Origin: JAHEJA01 sp965657215
GTDB taxonomy: Bacteria > Pseudomonadota > Alphaproteobacteria > Rhodobacterales > Rhodobacteraceae
Length of the DNA: 64,000 nucleotides
Reading direction: 5' to 3'
Assembly (NCBI GenBank): GCA_965657215.1
Contig: CBFHNR010000007.1
Coordinates: 62,001-126,000, forward strand
Shown piece after piece: positions 8,356 to 17,585 of the stretch (positions are counted from its first letter, which is position 1; the number at the start of each line of letters is the position of its first letter). The notes below the pieces were generated by a model. The model did no database searches, was not told the DNA's origin, and saw only the letters and a program-made list of their open reading frames with translations. The position numbers and the translations under genes were made by a program.

Positions 8356-9193
8356 AGCTTTGGAAACAGGTGTGCCCCTTGGCGACCCACCAATTTGGAT
8401 GCTTTGACTGTATGTCATGGGCCAAACGCGTGGCGTCATCTGCATCTTTCATGATGGCAAAACAGGTGGCACCAGATCCGGACATCCGGGCCAAAAGCGT
8501 GCCCTCATCTGCCTCAAGACCCGTCAGGACATCTGCGATCACAGGTTCCAGCTCTATCGCAGGGTCTTGTAGATCATTACGCTGATCCCTGAGCCAATCC
8601 AACCAATGTGCGCCCATCAGATCAGGCATGACGCTCATTGGTGAGTTTTGCTTGCTCGCTAAAGCATTGAAGACAGCGGGGGTTGAGACCTCAACACGCG
8701 GATTAACGAGTAGAATGGAAAAGTCTGGGGGTGCACAAATGGGATCAAGCTTATCCCCGATGCCCTGCATGCGGGTTAAAAACGGCGACATGCAAACAGG
8801 GATATCCGCCCCCAAGACGCTGAGATCACGGACAGAGGGCATGGGAATATCCCACAAACGAGACAAAGCCCGAATTGTTGCCGCCGCATCAGACGACCCT
8901 CCACCGATCCCAGAGGCAGGCGGCAAATTCTTTTCCAATGTAATCTGTGCGCCGCGCGTATCCGACAACATGCGGGCCGCACGCATGACCAAATTCGACC
9001 CATCGCTTGGAACACCCTCTGCGAAAGGGCCGCGCACAGTTAGCGTTAGATCATCCGCCTCTTGAACAGTGATATGATCCCCGACATCTACCATCACCAC
9101 CATAGAATCCAATTGGTGATAGCCATTTGCAGTCATCCCCGTCACATGAAGTGAGAGGTTCACCTTAGCCGGAGCGAATGTCTTAATCGTCAT
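8348..9193 (-). CDS. ispE: 4-diphosphocytidyl-2-C-methyl-D-erythritol kinase
   Basis: A 281-residue GHMP kinase that phosphorylates CDP-methylerythritol in the non-mevalonate (MEP) isoprenoid pathway. Visible motifs: the FAPAKVNLSLHVTG start for substrate binding, the glycine-rich ATP loop PPASGIGGGSSDAAA, and the MSGSGATCFA C-terminal GHMP motif. The ATG at 9193 starts 11 bp inside the end of the TPR gene, so translation is coupled to it; the longer upstream frame is not family sequence. Confidence 0.93.
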   Translation of the reverse strand: MTIKTFAPAKVNLSLHVTGMTANGYHQLDSMVVMVDVGDHITVQEADDLTLTVRGPFAEGVPSDGSNLVMRAARMLSDTRGAQITLEKNLPPASGIGGGSSDAAATIRALSRLWDIPMPSVRDLSVLGADIPVCMSPFLTRMQGIGDKLDPICAPPDFSILLVNPRVEVSTPAVFNALASKQNSPMSVMPDLMGAHWLDWLRDQRNDLQDPAIELEPVIADVLTGLEADEGTLLARMSGSGATCFAIMKDADDATRLAHDIQSKHPNWWVAKGHTCFQSFI

Positions 9194-10877
9194 TTTGAAC
9201 CAATGACAAAGGCTCTGCACCTTCTTCGGCCAAAACCGCATCCAAACCAACGTCTAACTTGCGACGAATGCGCTCTGCTTCTTTGTCTACGGGGTCAAAG
9301 GACAAGGCCCTCTGCCATTGAAACTGAGCCTCAAGCTTGCGACCAACGGCCCAATAGGCATCACCCAAGTGATCGTTCACAATCGGATCAATCGACATCA
9401 GTTCGGCCGCTCGTTCCAAATAGGGAACCGCCTCATTGTATTTTCCCAGACGGAACAAAACCCAGCCCAGACTGTCAATAATATAACCACTGTCAGGGCT
9501 CAGATCGACGGCTGTTTCGATCATCTCTTGGGCTTCTTTTAGATTGATGCGTTTTTCAACCATTGAATACCCAAGATAATTTAGAACCTGTGGTTGATTT
9601 GGCGCCAACTCCAATGCGCGCCTAAAATCTGCCTCTGCAGGATCCCAAAGATCCAGCCTTTCATAGGCAATGGCACGACCATAGACAGTAAACCACTGTG
9701 ATCTTTCAGGGGTTTCAAACAAGGCGATGGCTTTGTCATAGGCATCAATGGCCGCTTCAAATTGTTCTTCTCGGCGCAGCACGTTCCCTAAACTGGTGTG
9801 AACGTCTGAAATATCAGCATGTGTCCGTGCAAGTTGACTTAGGGCTTCTATCGCCCCATCCACATTGCCAGATTTGCGCAACGTCTCGGCCCGACCCATT
9901 TCCGCCACGTGATAAATAGGGCTGTCTTGGGGTATTTTGCGATACACTTGTGTTGCGAGTTTGTATTGCTCAAGACGGTCCAGAATTTTTGCGTTCAGTA
10001 GGATAACATCAATATGATCTGGGCTGAGGTATTCAGCCAACCTGCCATAGACCAAGGTATATTCGTCATCTGCCTCCGTGCTCAGAACATCTGCTATGGC
10101 AAAAAACACTTCGGCAATTCCCAAAGATGCCGAATTAATGGGAAAAGCAGTATCGCCCTCTTCGTCGATTAGCCGCCGCAGTGCTGCGAGCTCAGGATCC
10201 ATATCACCTTTGAACAACGCGTCCATATAGGTTGCGGCTTTGGCGTAATCTTGTAACTGGATCATCCCTTTGATCCGCAAAATAACGGCACGGCGTGTCA
10301 TTTGAGTGGGGTCATTTTCCACACTCGCAAAATGGCCCTCTGCCGCCGTATACTCCCCTACGGAGGCGAGCATGACCGCTTTGTGATAGGCTGCAAATCC
10401 CGCCAAACCCGGCTCTTGGCCCAAGGCATCAAATGACGCGCTTGCGGCTTGGACATCACCCGCACCAGCAAAGGCCCACCCTTTGATAAGCCCATCAACT
10501 AGGTGCCCGATCCCTTGGTTGTTTTCGATGCGATCAGAAATTTGGTCAAATCGACCTTGCTTTGCCAACTCAGCGATTATCGCCATATTTGCAAATTGGC
10601 TTTCAAATCCGTCGGCGGTGAATTTGTCAGCAATGGTTTTGGCTCTGTCGATCTGACCCAAAGCAATATGAGCAAAAATCAAACGTTCAAAGGTTTGTGG
10701 ATTGCTCTGATCCAAGGCCAGAGCGCGCGTGTAATATTGGGCAGCGCTTTGAAAATCGCTTTGTTGGGTCGCAATTTTGCCCGCCAAATAGGCTCCTGCG
10801 GCGCCACCTGCATTACTCGGCACCGTGGACAGCGTGAACAAACATGCGGCAGACATAGCAATAATAGACAAGCGCAT
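9183..10877 (-). CDS. exported tetratricopeptide repeat protein
   Basis: A 564-residue protein with a signal peptide (residues 1-23, ending SNA) and a chain of TPR units. Early degenerate repeats run from about residue 40, and canonical ones from about 340 to 530 (for example LGNVLRREEQFEAAIDAYDKAI and LGWVLFRLGKYNEAVPYLERA). It is probably periplasmic and serves as a protein-protein scaffold. The start is supported by AAAGGG eight bases upstream. The tail overlaps ispE by 11 bp. A TPR protein beside ispE recurs in related bacteria as far as I recall, but a specific function is not known. ETF-QO lies upstream on the same strand beyond a terminator. Confidence 0.82.
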   Translation of the reverse strand: MRLSIIAMSAACLFTLSTVPSNAGGAAGAYLAGKIATQQSDFQSAAQYYTRALALDQSNPQTFERLIFAHIALGQIDRAKTIADKFTADGFESQFANMAIIAELAKQGRFDQISDRIENNQGIGHLVDGLIKGWAFAGAGDVQAASASFDALGQEPGLAGFAAYHKAVMLASVGEYTAAEGHFASVENDPTQMTRRAVILRIKGMIQLQDYAKAATYMDALFKGDMDPELAALRRLIDEEGDTAFPINSASLGIAEVFFAIADVLSTEADDEYTLVYGRLAEYLSPDHIDVILLNAKILDRLEQYKLATQVYRKIPQDSPIYHVAEMGRAETLRKSGNVDGAIEALSQLARTHADISDVHTSLGNVLRREEQFEAAIDAYDKAIALFETPERSQWFTVYGRAIAYERLDLWDPAEADFRRALELAPNQPQVLNYLGYSMVEKRINLKEAQEMIETAVDLSPDSGYIIDSLGWVLFRLGKYNEAVPYLERAAELMSIDPIVNDHLGDAYWAVGRKLEAQFQWQRALSFDPVDKEAERIRRKLDVGLDAVLAEEGAEPLSLVQNDD

Positions 10878-10947
10878 GGCGAGACCCTTTCAAAACGATA
10901 CAATAAACTTAGTACGGGATAAGGGGACTAGCAACTGGCAGCGCAAT

Positions 10948-10974
10948 AAAAAAGGGCGGCTTATGATGCCGCCC
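10948..10974 (-). terminator. intrinsic terminator after ETF-QO gene
   Basis: On the minus strand a perfect 7-bp stem (GGGCGGC with GCCGCCC, 7-nt loop) is followed directly by TTTTTT. It begins six bases past the stop of the ETF:ubiquinone oxidoreductase gene, a textbook intrinsic terminator that separates it from the TPR gene. Confidence 0.88.
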
Positions 10975-10980
10975 TGTCGA

Positions 10981-12630
10981 TTACATATTTGGATAGTTCG
11001 GACCATCGCCACCTTGAGGCGTGACCCAATTGATGTTTTGGCTTGGATCTTTGATATCGCATGTCTTGCAATGCACACAGTTTTGAAAATTCACAACAAA
11101 GCGTGGATCGCTGCCCTCTTCTTCGACGACTTCGTAAACACCCGCAGGACAATACCGCTGCGCAGGCTCTGCATATTTCGGCAGGTTCACCGAAATCGGG
11201 ATTGATGGATCCTTAAGCTGCAAGTGGCACGGCTGCGCCTCTTCGTGGTTTGTCATTGCAAAGGACACATTGGTCAAGCGATCAAAGCTGAGTGTGCCAT
11301 CAGGTTTTGGATAGTCAATTTCAGCATGCTTAGAGGCGTCTTCTAAAGACTCCGCATCGTTCTTGCCATGTTTGACGGTCCCAAAGAGTGAAAAGCCCAA
11401 AGTGTTCGTCCACATATCCAAGCCGCCCAAAACGAGCGAGGGAATGAGACCCCACTTGGACCACATAGGTTTAACATTCCGCACCTTTTTGAGGTCTTTG
11501 CCGATTGCGCCTGTGCGCACTTCGGTTTCATAGGCCGTCAATTCATCGGATGCACGACCCTCTTGGATGGCGTCATATGCCGCTTCTGCAACAGCTTTGC
11601 CAGACAGCATCGCGTTGTGGTTTCCCTTGATCCGCGGAACGTTGACCATACCAACAGAGCACCCCAACAGTGCCACACCAGGGGCAACCATTTTCGGCAT
11701 AGACTGATATCCGCCTTCTGTGATCGCGCGCGCGCCATAGGCCACCCGCTTGCCACCTTTTAGGAGATCAGCAACCATTGGATGATGCTTAAAGCGTTGG
11801 AACTCCATGTATGGAAACAGATGCGGGTTTTTATAGTTTAAGTGGACCACAAACCCGACATACACTTGGTTGTTATCGAGGTGATAAATAAACGATCCAC
11901 CGCCTGCATTGCCACCCAAAGGCCACCCCATCGTGTGGGTCACTGTGCCCTCTTTGTGTTTCGCGGGATCAATTTCCCAAATCTCTTTCATACCAAGACC
12001 AAATTTCTGAGGCTCTTTTCCTTGGGCAAGATCAAATTTTTCTATGACTTCTTTGGACAAGGATCCGCGCACGCCCTCAGACAAGAAGACGTATTTACCA
12101 TGAAGCTCCATCCCCGGCTCTGTGTCGGGACCAATTGTGCCGTCTTGTTCCAAACCAAAGACACCCGCAACCACGCCTTTGACTTCGCCATTCTCACCGT
12201 AGACGATTTCTGAACAGGCCATGCCTGGGAATATTTCCACACCAAGCGCTTCGGCTTGTTCGCCCATCCAACGACAGACATTCGCCATTGAAACGATATA
12301 GTTGCCGTGATTGTTCATCAAAGGCGGCATTGGGAAATTCGGGATACGAATTTTCCCCGCTTCCCCCATCAAATAAAAATTATCCTCTTTGACCGGAACC
12401 GTGAGCGGAGCGCCCTTTTCTTTCCAATCAGGAATGAGTTCATCCAATCCGCACGGATCCAAAACAGCGCCTGACAAGATATGCGCCCCAACTTCGGATC
12501 CTTTTTCAAGAACAACAACGTTTAAATCAGCATCCAATTGTTTGAGACGGATCGCAGCAGATAATCCCGCAGGGCCGGCCCCAACGATCACTACATCATA
12601 TTCCATTGCCTCACGTTCAATCGCAGTCAT
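10981..12630 (-). CDS. electron transfer flavoprotein-ubiquinone oxidoreductase
   Basis: A 549-residue inner-membrane-associated enzyme that takes electrons from reduced ETF and gives them to ubiquinone, linking acyl-CoA, dimethylglycine and related dehydrogenases to respiration. The N-terminal FAD motif is VVIVGAGPAGLSAAIRL (about 12-28). A mid-region ubiquinone/membrane segment follows. The C-terminal ferredoxin-like domain supplies four cysteines for one 4Fe-4S cluster: RYCPAG and then NCVHCKTCDIKDP. Length is typical of the family. The start at 12630 has AAGGAGG seven bases upstream. It serves in trans the acyl-CoA dehydrogenase encoded at 20468-22186. Confidence 0.95.
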   Translation of the reverse strand: MTAIEREAMEYDVVIVGAGPAGLSAAIRLKQLDADLNVVVLEKGSEVGAHILSGAVLDPCGLDELIPDWKEKGAPLTVPVKEDNFYLMGEAGKIRIPNFPMPPLMNNHGNYIVSMANVCRWMGEQAEALGVEIFPGMACSEIVYGENGEVKGVVAGVFGLEQDGTIGPDTEPGMELHGKYVFLSEGVRGSLSKEVIEKFDLAQGKEPQKFGLGMKEIWEIDPAKHKEGTVTHTMGWPLGGNAGGGSFIYHLDNNQVYVGFVVHLNYKNPHLFPYMEFQRFKHHPMVADLLKGGKRVAYGARAITEGGYQSMPKMVAPGVALLGCSVGMVNVPRIKGNHNAMLSGKAVAEAAYDAIQEGRASDELTAYETEVRTGAIGKDLKKVRNVKPMWSKWGLIPSLVLGGLDMWTNTLGFSLFGTVKHGKNDAESLEDASKHAEIDYPKPDGTLSFDRLTNVSFAMTNHEEAQPCHLQLKDPSIPISVNLPKYAEPAQRYCPAGVYEVVEEEGSDPRFVVNFQNCVHCKTCDIKDPSQNINWVTPQGGDGPNYPNM

Positions 12631-12896
12631 AAGTGGCCCTCCTTAGCGTCACACGCGTAATATTATTTCAACAATGGTTAGCTTGGGGGTTGAGTGAAGG
12701 TCAATGTTTTGGCGGCAATAAATTGTCCCATTGCGGCATTGCTACGCATTTTTTTTGAGGAAACGTAGCGTTACCCTCTTGTGAGATCACAGAATTAGAT
12801 TGTTTATCGTGGATTGCGCAGACCCCCTTGCTCAGATAACACTGATGGTTAAATATATTCTGCAATCAAACGTGACATAAGAACAGCGATACGAAC

Positions 12897-13367
12897 ATGG
12901 AAAAAATCCCAATGACCCGCGCGGGCTTTACCGCGCTAGAGGTAGAGTTAAAGCAATTAAAATCAGTTGAGCGGCCTGCAATCATCAAAGCCATTGCCGA
13001 GGCACGCGAACACGGCGATCTGTCTGAAAACGCAGAATACCATTCCGCGCGCGAAAAACAGAGCTTTATCGAGGGACGTGTCAAAGAAATCGAGAGCATT
13101 TTGTCATTGGCCGAAGTTATTGATCCAGCGACGCTGTCCGGCTCTGTTAAATTCGGTGCAAAGGTCCAAGTCGTTGACGAAGACACCGACGAAGAAAAAG
13201 CATGGCAAATTGTCGGCGAGCATGAAGCAAACATCGAAAAAGGATTGTTGAACATTAAATCGCCCATCGCACGTGCCCTCATCGGCAAAGATATCGGCGA
13301 TAGTGTCGAGGTTCGCACACCGGGTGGTGACAAGTCCTACGAAATTCTAGACATATCCTACAGCTAA
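12897..13367 (+). CDS. greA: transcription elongation factor GreA
   Basis: A 156-residue factor that enters the RNA polymerase secondary channel and stimulates cleavage of backtracked transcripts. The N-terminal coiled coil carries the tip signature HGDLSENAEYHSAREKQ (about 38-54) with the acidic pair, and the C-terminal FKBP-like domain ends with an SPIARALIGKDIGDSVEV stretch. Length is typical. The 266-bp region upstream contains a spaced 6-bp inverted repeat (GCTACG at 12741, CGTAGC at 12764) of unknown meaning. A membrane-protein gene follows seven bases after the stop. Confidence 0.95.
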   Translation: MEKIPMTRAGFTALEVELKQLKSVERPAIIKAIAEAREHGDLSENAEYHSAREKQSFIEGRVKEIESILSLAEVIDPATLSGSVKFGAKVQVVDEDTDEEKAWQIVGEHEANIEKGLLNIKSPIARALIGKDIGDSVEVRTPGGDKSYEILDISYS

Positions 13368-13374
13368 CACGCGG

Positions 13375-14376
13375 ATGACCAAACCAAAGCGGATCGCGCC
13401 AACACCAGAGGGGATTTACAACACCCAAACCACACCAGCCAATTCAAGGCTAGAGTGGCTGGGTGTTGCATTGGCTATCCTTTGGATGGGGGTTGCGGCC
13501 TATGTGTCTATGACCGCGGACGCCGCAAGCTCGACGCTCTTTATCGCATTTGTTGGCTCGCTTATGGTCTGTATGCCAATCGCGATGATCTGGGTCGCAA
13601 TCGTGGTTATACGATCCTCTCAACGCATGAGAGCGGATAACGAGAAATTGCATTTGGCAATCGATGCCTTGCGAAAAGCCTATATTGAACAAAGCAAATT
13701 GGTCGGTAAACCCGCGTCTGACACGACGATTGGACGCAAGCTCGATGCAATTGCTGCCGCTCAGCGCAAGACAGAAACCGCATTGACGATGTTCACATCC
13801 ACACGCGTTGCTGAGGCCCAAAATGCCTCTGCGGCACAGGTGGAAACGGGACAAGATGATCAACCCGCTCTTGCTCTCGGCACTCAGGCAGAAGAGCTTG
13901 CACCGCCCCTAAGCAACGAAGATTTCGTGCGCGCGCTCAATTTCCCCGAGACGGCGCAAGATGAAAAAGGATTTGCCTCTCTTCGTCGTGCTTTGAAAGA
14001 TCGCAAAACCTCACAGCTTATCCAAGCCGCACAAGATATCCTTACCTTGCTGAGCCAAGACGGTATTTATATGGACGACATGCGCCCAGATTTGGCGCGT
14101 CCTGAAATTTGGCGCCGTTTTGCCAAAGGGGAACGTGGGAAAACTATTTCCGTATTGGGTGCAATCCGCGATCGGTCATCTTTGGCCTTGACCTCTGGCC
14201 GAATGAAGCAAGACGTCATCTTTAGGGATGCAACACATCATTTCTTGCGCCTGTTTGACAAAGGGTTTTCCCAGTTTGAGGAAACCGCAAGCGACGCTGA
14301 AATCTCGGCTCTGTCCGAAACGCGAACAGCACGAGCCTTTATGCTCTTGGGTCGTGTCGCAGGAACCTTTGATTAA
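13375..14376 (+). CDS. conserved hypothetical membrane protein
   Basis: A 333-residue protein I cannot place in a named family. It has a short polar N-terminus and two close membrane helices at about residues 28-47 and 55-80. A charged, probably coiled-coil cytosolic stretch with EKLHLAIDALRKAYIEQ follows, then a linker rich in Ala/Gln, then a helical C-terminal domain of about 160 residues (from NEDFVRALNFPE). It begins seven bases after greA and may be co-transcribed with it. Its end overlaps the convergent moeA end by 4 bp. Topology suggests an inner-membrane anchored protein with a cytosolic domain. Confidence 0.75.
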   Translation: MTKPKRIAPTPEGIYNTQTTPANSRLEWLGVALAILWMGVAAYVSMTADAASSTLFIAFVGSLMVCMPIAMIWVAIVVIRSSQRMRADNEKLHLAIDALRKAYIEQSKLVGKPASDTTIGRKLDAIAAAQRKTETALTMFTSTRVAEAQNASAAQVETGQDDQPALALGTQAEELAPPLSNEDFVRALNFPETAQDEKGFASLRRALKDRKTSQLIQAAQDILTLLSQDGIYMDDMRPDLARPEIWRRFAKGERGKTISVLGAIRDRSSLALTSGRMKQDVIFRDATHHFLRLFDKGFSQFEETASDAEISALSETRTARAFMLLGRVAGTFD

Positions 14377-15629
14377 TCAAACGCGCTAAACGGGATATAT
14401 CGCACCATATCCCCTGTTTGAATTGTCTGCGCCTCATCTGAGAGCTCCACAAATCCCGTGGCCCAACTGAGACCGCTCACGCGTCCAGAGCCTTCGGATT
14501 TAAAAACCTCGACTGCGCCGTCATTCATCCTTGCTCTTAAAAATTCTCGACGCCCTGCTTTTTTAGATTTCTCAAAGGCCGCGGGCACAAGGAACCCTTG
14601 CGGCTCTTGCCATGCGCCGCCTGCCAGAACGGACATAGCAGGACGCGCAAATATCAATGTACAAGTCAGGGCCGCGACAGGATTACCAGGAAGCCCAAAG
14701 ACAGGCACCCCCTGCCACATACCAAGCGCAAGAGGCCGTCCCGGTTTTACGGCGATCCGCCACATCGCCATTGACCCTGTGTCCTTTAGCAAAGCCGAGA
14801 GGTGATCTTCATCCCCAGAAGAGGCGCCACCTGACGTCAATATGACATCACATGTTTGGCTTGCATGGTCTAATTTATCGCTCAACGCTGGACGATCATC
14901 CCCAACAATGCCGAGATCAACAGGTACAAATCCAAACTGTGCAATCAAAGCCAAGAGCATGGGTCGATTGGCATCAAATATCTGCCCCTCCAGAGGCACA
15001 TCCGACGTTTGGCAAATCTCATCCCCTGTTGAGAGAACGCCAACGCGCAAGGCCTTGAATACAGGCACCTCCGCCGCACCCACAGAGGACAGCAGAGCCA
15101 AGTCAGCAGATGTCAGGCGTCGGCCTTTGGGTAAAATGATATCCCCTTCGGCAATATCTTCTCCAGCTTGACGGGTGTTCGCCCTTGTTTTCAATGGTCC
15201 GTTGAACGCAATTTGCGTCCCATCGGTAGACACATCTTCTTGCAACACAACAGTATCAACACCCTCGGGGAGCTTGGCTCCTGTCAGGATGCGAATGGCA
15301 TGCCCGATCGGGACTGTTCCTGTGAATGGCTCACCTGCGGCCGCACGCCCTGTGACCAAAGTCAAATGGACAGGACCAGATCCGGCAGCGTGCTCCCCCG
15401 CAAACCCATATCCATCCACAGCCGTATTTGCATGAGGTGGGCTAGATCGACAGGCCGTAATATCACCTGCTAAAATGCGCCCTTGTGCCGCCAAAGTTGG
15501 ACATGTTTCTTCGCCAACAACCGCCGCGATCCGCGATTTCAAATCTGCCAAAGCTTGATCGACGGGAACCCAGTCGACACCTGCAGGCAAGGCGAAACAA
15601 TCATTTCGAAGCGGTGGCGGTTTGATCAT
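14373..15629 (-). CDS. moeA: molybdopterin molybdenumtransferase MoeA
   Basis: A 418-residue enzyme that inserts molybdate into adenylated molybdopterin. Seen are the active-site region SPPHANTAVDGYGF near residue 60, the MoCF-domain motif LTSGGASSGDED, and PVFGLPGNPVAA that shapes the substrate pocket, followed by the C-terminal beta domain. The ATG at 15629 overlaps the stop of the upstream unknown gene as ATGA. It is the last gene of a five-gene molybdenum cofactor operon. Confidence 0.93.
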   Translation of the reverse strand: MIKPPPLRNDCFALPAGVDWVPVDQALADLKSRIAAVVGEETCPTLAAQGRILAGDITACRSSPPHANTAVDGYGFAGEHAAGSGPVHLTLVTGRAAAGEPFTGTVPIGHAIRILTGAKLPEGVDTVVLQEDVSTDGTQIAFNGPLKTRANTRQAGEDIAEGDIILPKGRRLTSADLALLSSVGAAEVPVFKALRVGVLSTGDEICQTSDVPLEGQIFDANRPMLLALIAQFGFVPVDLGIVGDDRPALSDKLDHASQTCDVILTSGGASSGDEDHLSALLKDTGSMAMWRIAVKPGRPLALGMWQGVPVFGLPGNPVAALTCTLIFARPAMSVLAGGAWQEPQGFLVPAAFEKSKKAGRREFLRARMNDGAVEVFKSEGSGRVSGLSWATGFVELSDEAQTIQTGDMVRYIPFSAFD

Positions 15630-16483
15630 GTAGATACCTCTGGCAAGGGAACCCCCAATATCCACCCTTCTTCTTGAATGATGGGCGACAGGTCTTTGGT
15701 GGCGAGTGTGTTTCCAACCACATCCGTTTCAAGAAATTCTTGGGTGACACGGTACACTTGCCTTGCGTCTTTGATATCAAAAATACCGCCGTCTTGCACG
15801 CCGTTTAGATCAAAATAAGAGGGATAGATTTCCGCCACTACGATAGACGCCGAGTCACAGGATTGAAACGGCCAAACAGCCAGCTGGTCACCAAAGGTTT
15901 TCCGTAGTCTATTCACCATCGGAATGCCGAGCAAACTTTGCGATCCGACTGATCCTGTTGTGAATAATTTCCACACCGTTTGTGTTGAACTCACATATGT
16001 TTCACACAGACGGCGCTCTGGAAAACCGTGTCCCTGTCTTTGGCTACCTTTGTGCGGCAAGGCCTCTAAATGGACTGTGCTTGGGCACCCCCAAAACGGG
16101 CCAATCCCCCTGCTTTGTTCATTGAGGCGTGCCGCGACATCGAAGCGATTGTTTCGATTATCTGGAGCATCCATTATTTGCTCGGACAATACATCCCAGA
16201 TCCCAAAGGCCTCGGCACGACCCGTTAGTGATGCGGCAAATCCAGTAGGATAGCCCAACGCAAAATCCACTCCAAGGAGCACGCGATGACCTGCATCTGT
16301 TTCGGCGTTTAGTGTTGCGAGCAAATAGTCAAAACAAGCCTCTCTTGTTCGGTGATACTTTGGCGTTTCGATATCGCCACCTCGCCGCCCAAGGCAGGTA
16401 TAAATCGCATCCGCGCAAGGGTTAGCAGGAGACGGTTTGGATCGCGAAGACCAGTCTAGCGTTATGACCACATCTGGGATCAA
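15626..16483 (-). CDS. uncharacterised protein of the molybdenum cofactor operon
   Basis: A 285-residue soluble protein without a family I can name with certainty. It opens VVITLDWSSRSKPSP and has VLLGVDFALGYPTGF at about 69-83. Two Asp-bearing beta strands of this kind look like the RNase H-like fold of DUF429-type proteins, but this is only a resemblance. A Trp/Cys/Pro-rich centre (GPFWGCPS) and a C-terminal EIYPSYFDL strand follow. It is joined by 4-nt overlaps to mobB upstream and moeA downstream, so it is firmly part of the cofactor operon. A role in cofactor synthesis, delivery or quality control is inferred from position only. Confidence 0.8.
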   Translation of the reverse strand: MIPDVVITLDWSSRSKPSPANPCADAIYTCLGRRGGDIETPKYHRTREACFDYLLATLNAETDAGHRVLLGVDFALGYPTGFAASLTGRAEAFGIWDVLSEQIMDAPDNRNNRFDVAARLNEQSRGIGPFWGCPSTVHLEALPHKGSQRQGHGFPERRLCETYVSSTQTVWKLFTTGSVGSQSLLGIPMVNRLRKTFGDQLAVWPFQSCDSASIVVAEIYPSYFDLNGVQDGGIFDIKDARQVYRVTQEFLETDVVGNTLATKDLSPIIQEEGWILGVPLPEVST

Positions 16484-16971
16484 AGACCGACCTCGCCCAT
16501 AATGAAGTCCGCAATCGCGCGCGTGTCGTTTAAATCGAAAACGGGGCGATCCACATCGAGAGGGCTATCACTCGCAATCGCTCGAATGGTGTCGTCCTCA
16601 GGGGCGATCAAGGGGTTGCCCGTTTCTGCGCGAAAGGCTTCGATCTTGGGATGGCGATCCCGTTTGTAGCCCTCGACCAGCACCAAATCCACGGGTGCTA
16701 ACTTAGACAACAAGGTTTGCAACGTCGGCTCGTCTTCGTCCCGCAACTCGTGCATTAGGGCAAATCTATTCCGAGACGCCAAGAGAACTTCGCTCGCGCC
16801 CGCCTCGCGATGGCGGTGGGAATCCTTGCCGATATGATCCACATCGAAACTATGATGCGCATGCTTTACCGTTGACACCCTTAGCCCTCTTGTAACGAAC
16901 TCAGTGACCAAACGCTCCATCAGTCCTGTTTTACCCGCGTTCTTCCATCCCGTCACACCATAGAGTTTCAT
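16480..16971 (-). CDS. mobB: molybdopterin-guanine dinucleotide biosynthesis protein B
   Basis: A 163-residue P-loop GTPase-like partner of MobA. The Walker A variant GWKNAGKTGLMERL lies at residues 8-21. The conserved TVKHAHHSFDVDHIGKDS segment follows, and LVLVEGYKRDRHPKIE forms the Walker B region and guanine side. It overlaps mobA upstream and the unknown gene downstream by 4 nt each. MobB is thought to supply or bind GTP for guanine dinucleotide attachment; it is often dispensable. Confidence 0.92.
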   Translation of the reverse strand: MKLYGVTGWKNAGKTGLMERLVTEFVTRGLRVSTVKHAHHSFDVDHIGKDSHRHREAGASEVLLASRNRFALMHELRDEDEPTLQTLLSKLAPVDLVLVEGYKRDRHPKIEAFRAETGNPLIAPEDDTIRAIASDSPLDVDRPVFDLNDTRAIADFIMGEVGL

Positions 16972-17585
16972 GCGATGCCTCCTAATAACGTGCGCGCTGT
17001 TTCAAGGTCTTGTGGTGTGTTTACATTGAAAAACGGATCAAAGGGAACCGTGTCAAATTCAACCAATTGACCACCATGCCGATCCGTCCACATGACCACT
17101 TTGCGAACGCCGTCCAACAGTGCCGCGCGCAAATCATCACGCAGGGCCACAGGCCAAAGGCCAAAGGTCGGATGACGATAGAGCCGCCCCTCTTCGCGCG
17201 TAGCGGACAAGACCAAGGGATGGGCCATGCCATGCCCTTTGGCCGTCAATCGCGCGACCAAATCCTTTGGGAAAAACGGCGTGTCGGCAGCCACTGTCAC
17301 AATGGTCTCTGCCCCTTGCTCATGCGCCCAATCAAGACCAGCCAAGACACCTGCGAGAGGTCCGACAAAATCGGGAATGCTATCTTGCATTACGGGATAG
17401 GGCATATCAGAAAACCGCGACGGATCGCCATTTGCGTTCAAGGCAATCTGATCAACCTGCGGCTCTAATCGCGTCATCACATGATCCAACAAAGACCGCC
17501 CAGCAAGATCAAGGCGCCCCTTGTCCCCGCCCCCCATGCGACGGGCTTGACCACCCGCTAAAATGACCCCCAATGGTCGCGTCAT
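16968..17585 (-). CDS. mobA: molybdenum cofactor guanylyltransferase
   Basis: A 205-residue nucleotidyltransferase that couples GMP from GTP to Mo-molybdopterin to make the MGD cofactor used by DMSO reductase-family enzymes such as formate dehydrogenase. The N-terminal signature LAGGQARRMGGGDKG binds GTP, and VTVAADTPFFPKDL carries the metal-binding Asp (normally DxPF). The start overlaps the fdhD stop as ATGA, and its own stop overlaps mobB. The presence of fdhD in the operon suggests formate dehydrogenase is a main client, although its structural genes are not in the window. Confidence 0.93.
   Translation of the reverse strand: MTRPLGVILAGGQARRMGGGDKGRLDLAGRSLLDHVMTRLEPQVDQIALNANGDPSRFSDMPYPVMQDSIPDFVGPLAGVLAGLDWAHEQGAETIVTVAADTPFFPKDLVARLTAKGHGMAHPLVLSATREEGRLYRHPTFGLWPVALRDDLRAALLDGVRKVVMWTDRHGGQLVEFDTVPFDPFFNVNTPQDLETARTLLGGIA

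Noticed and set aside
8628..9065. 145-codon plus-strand frame opposite ispE
   Set aside because: It lies wholly antisense to ispE motifs and shows no domain or signal.
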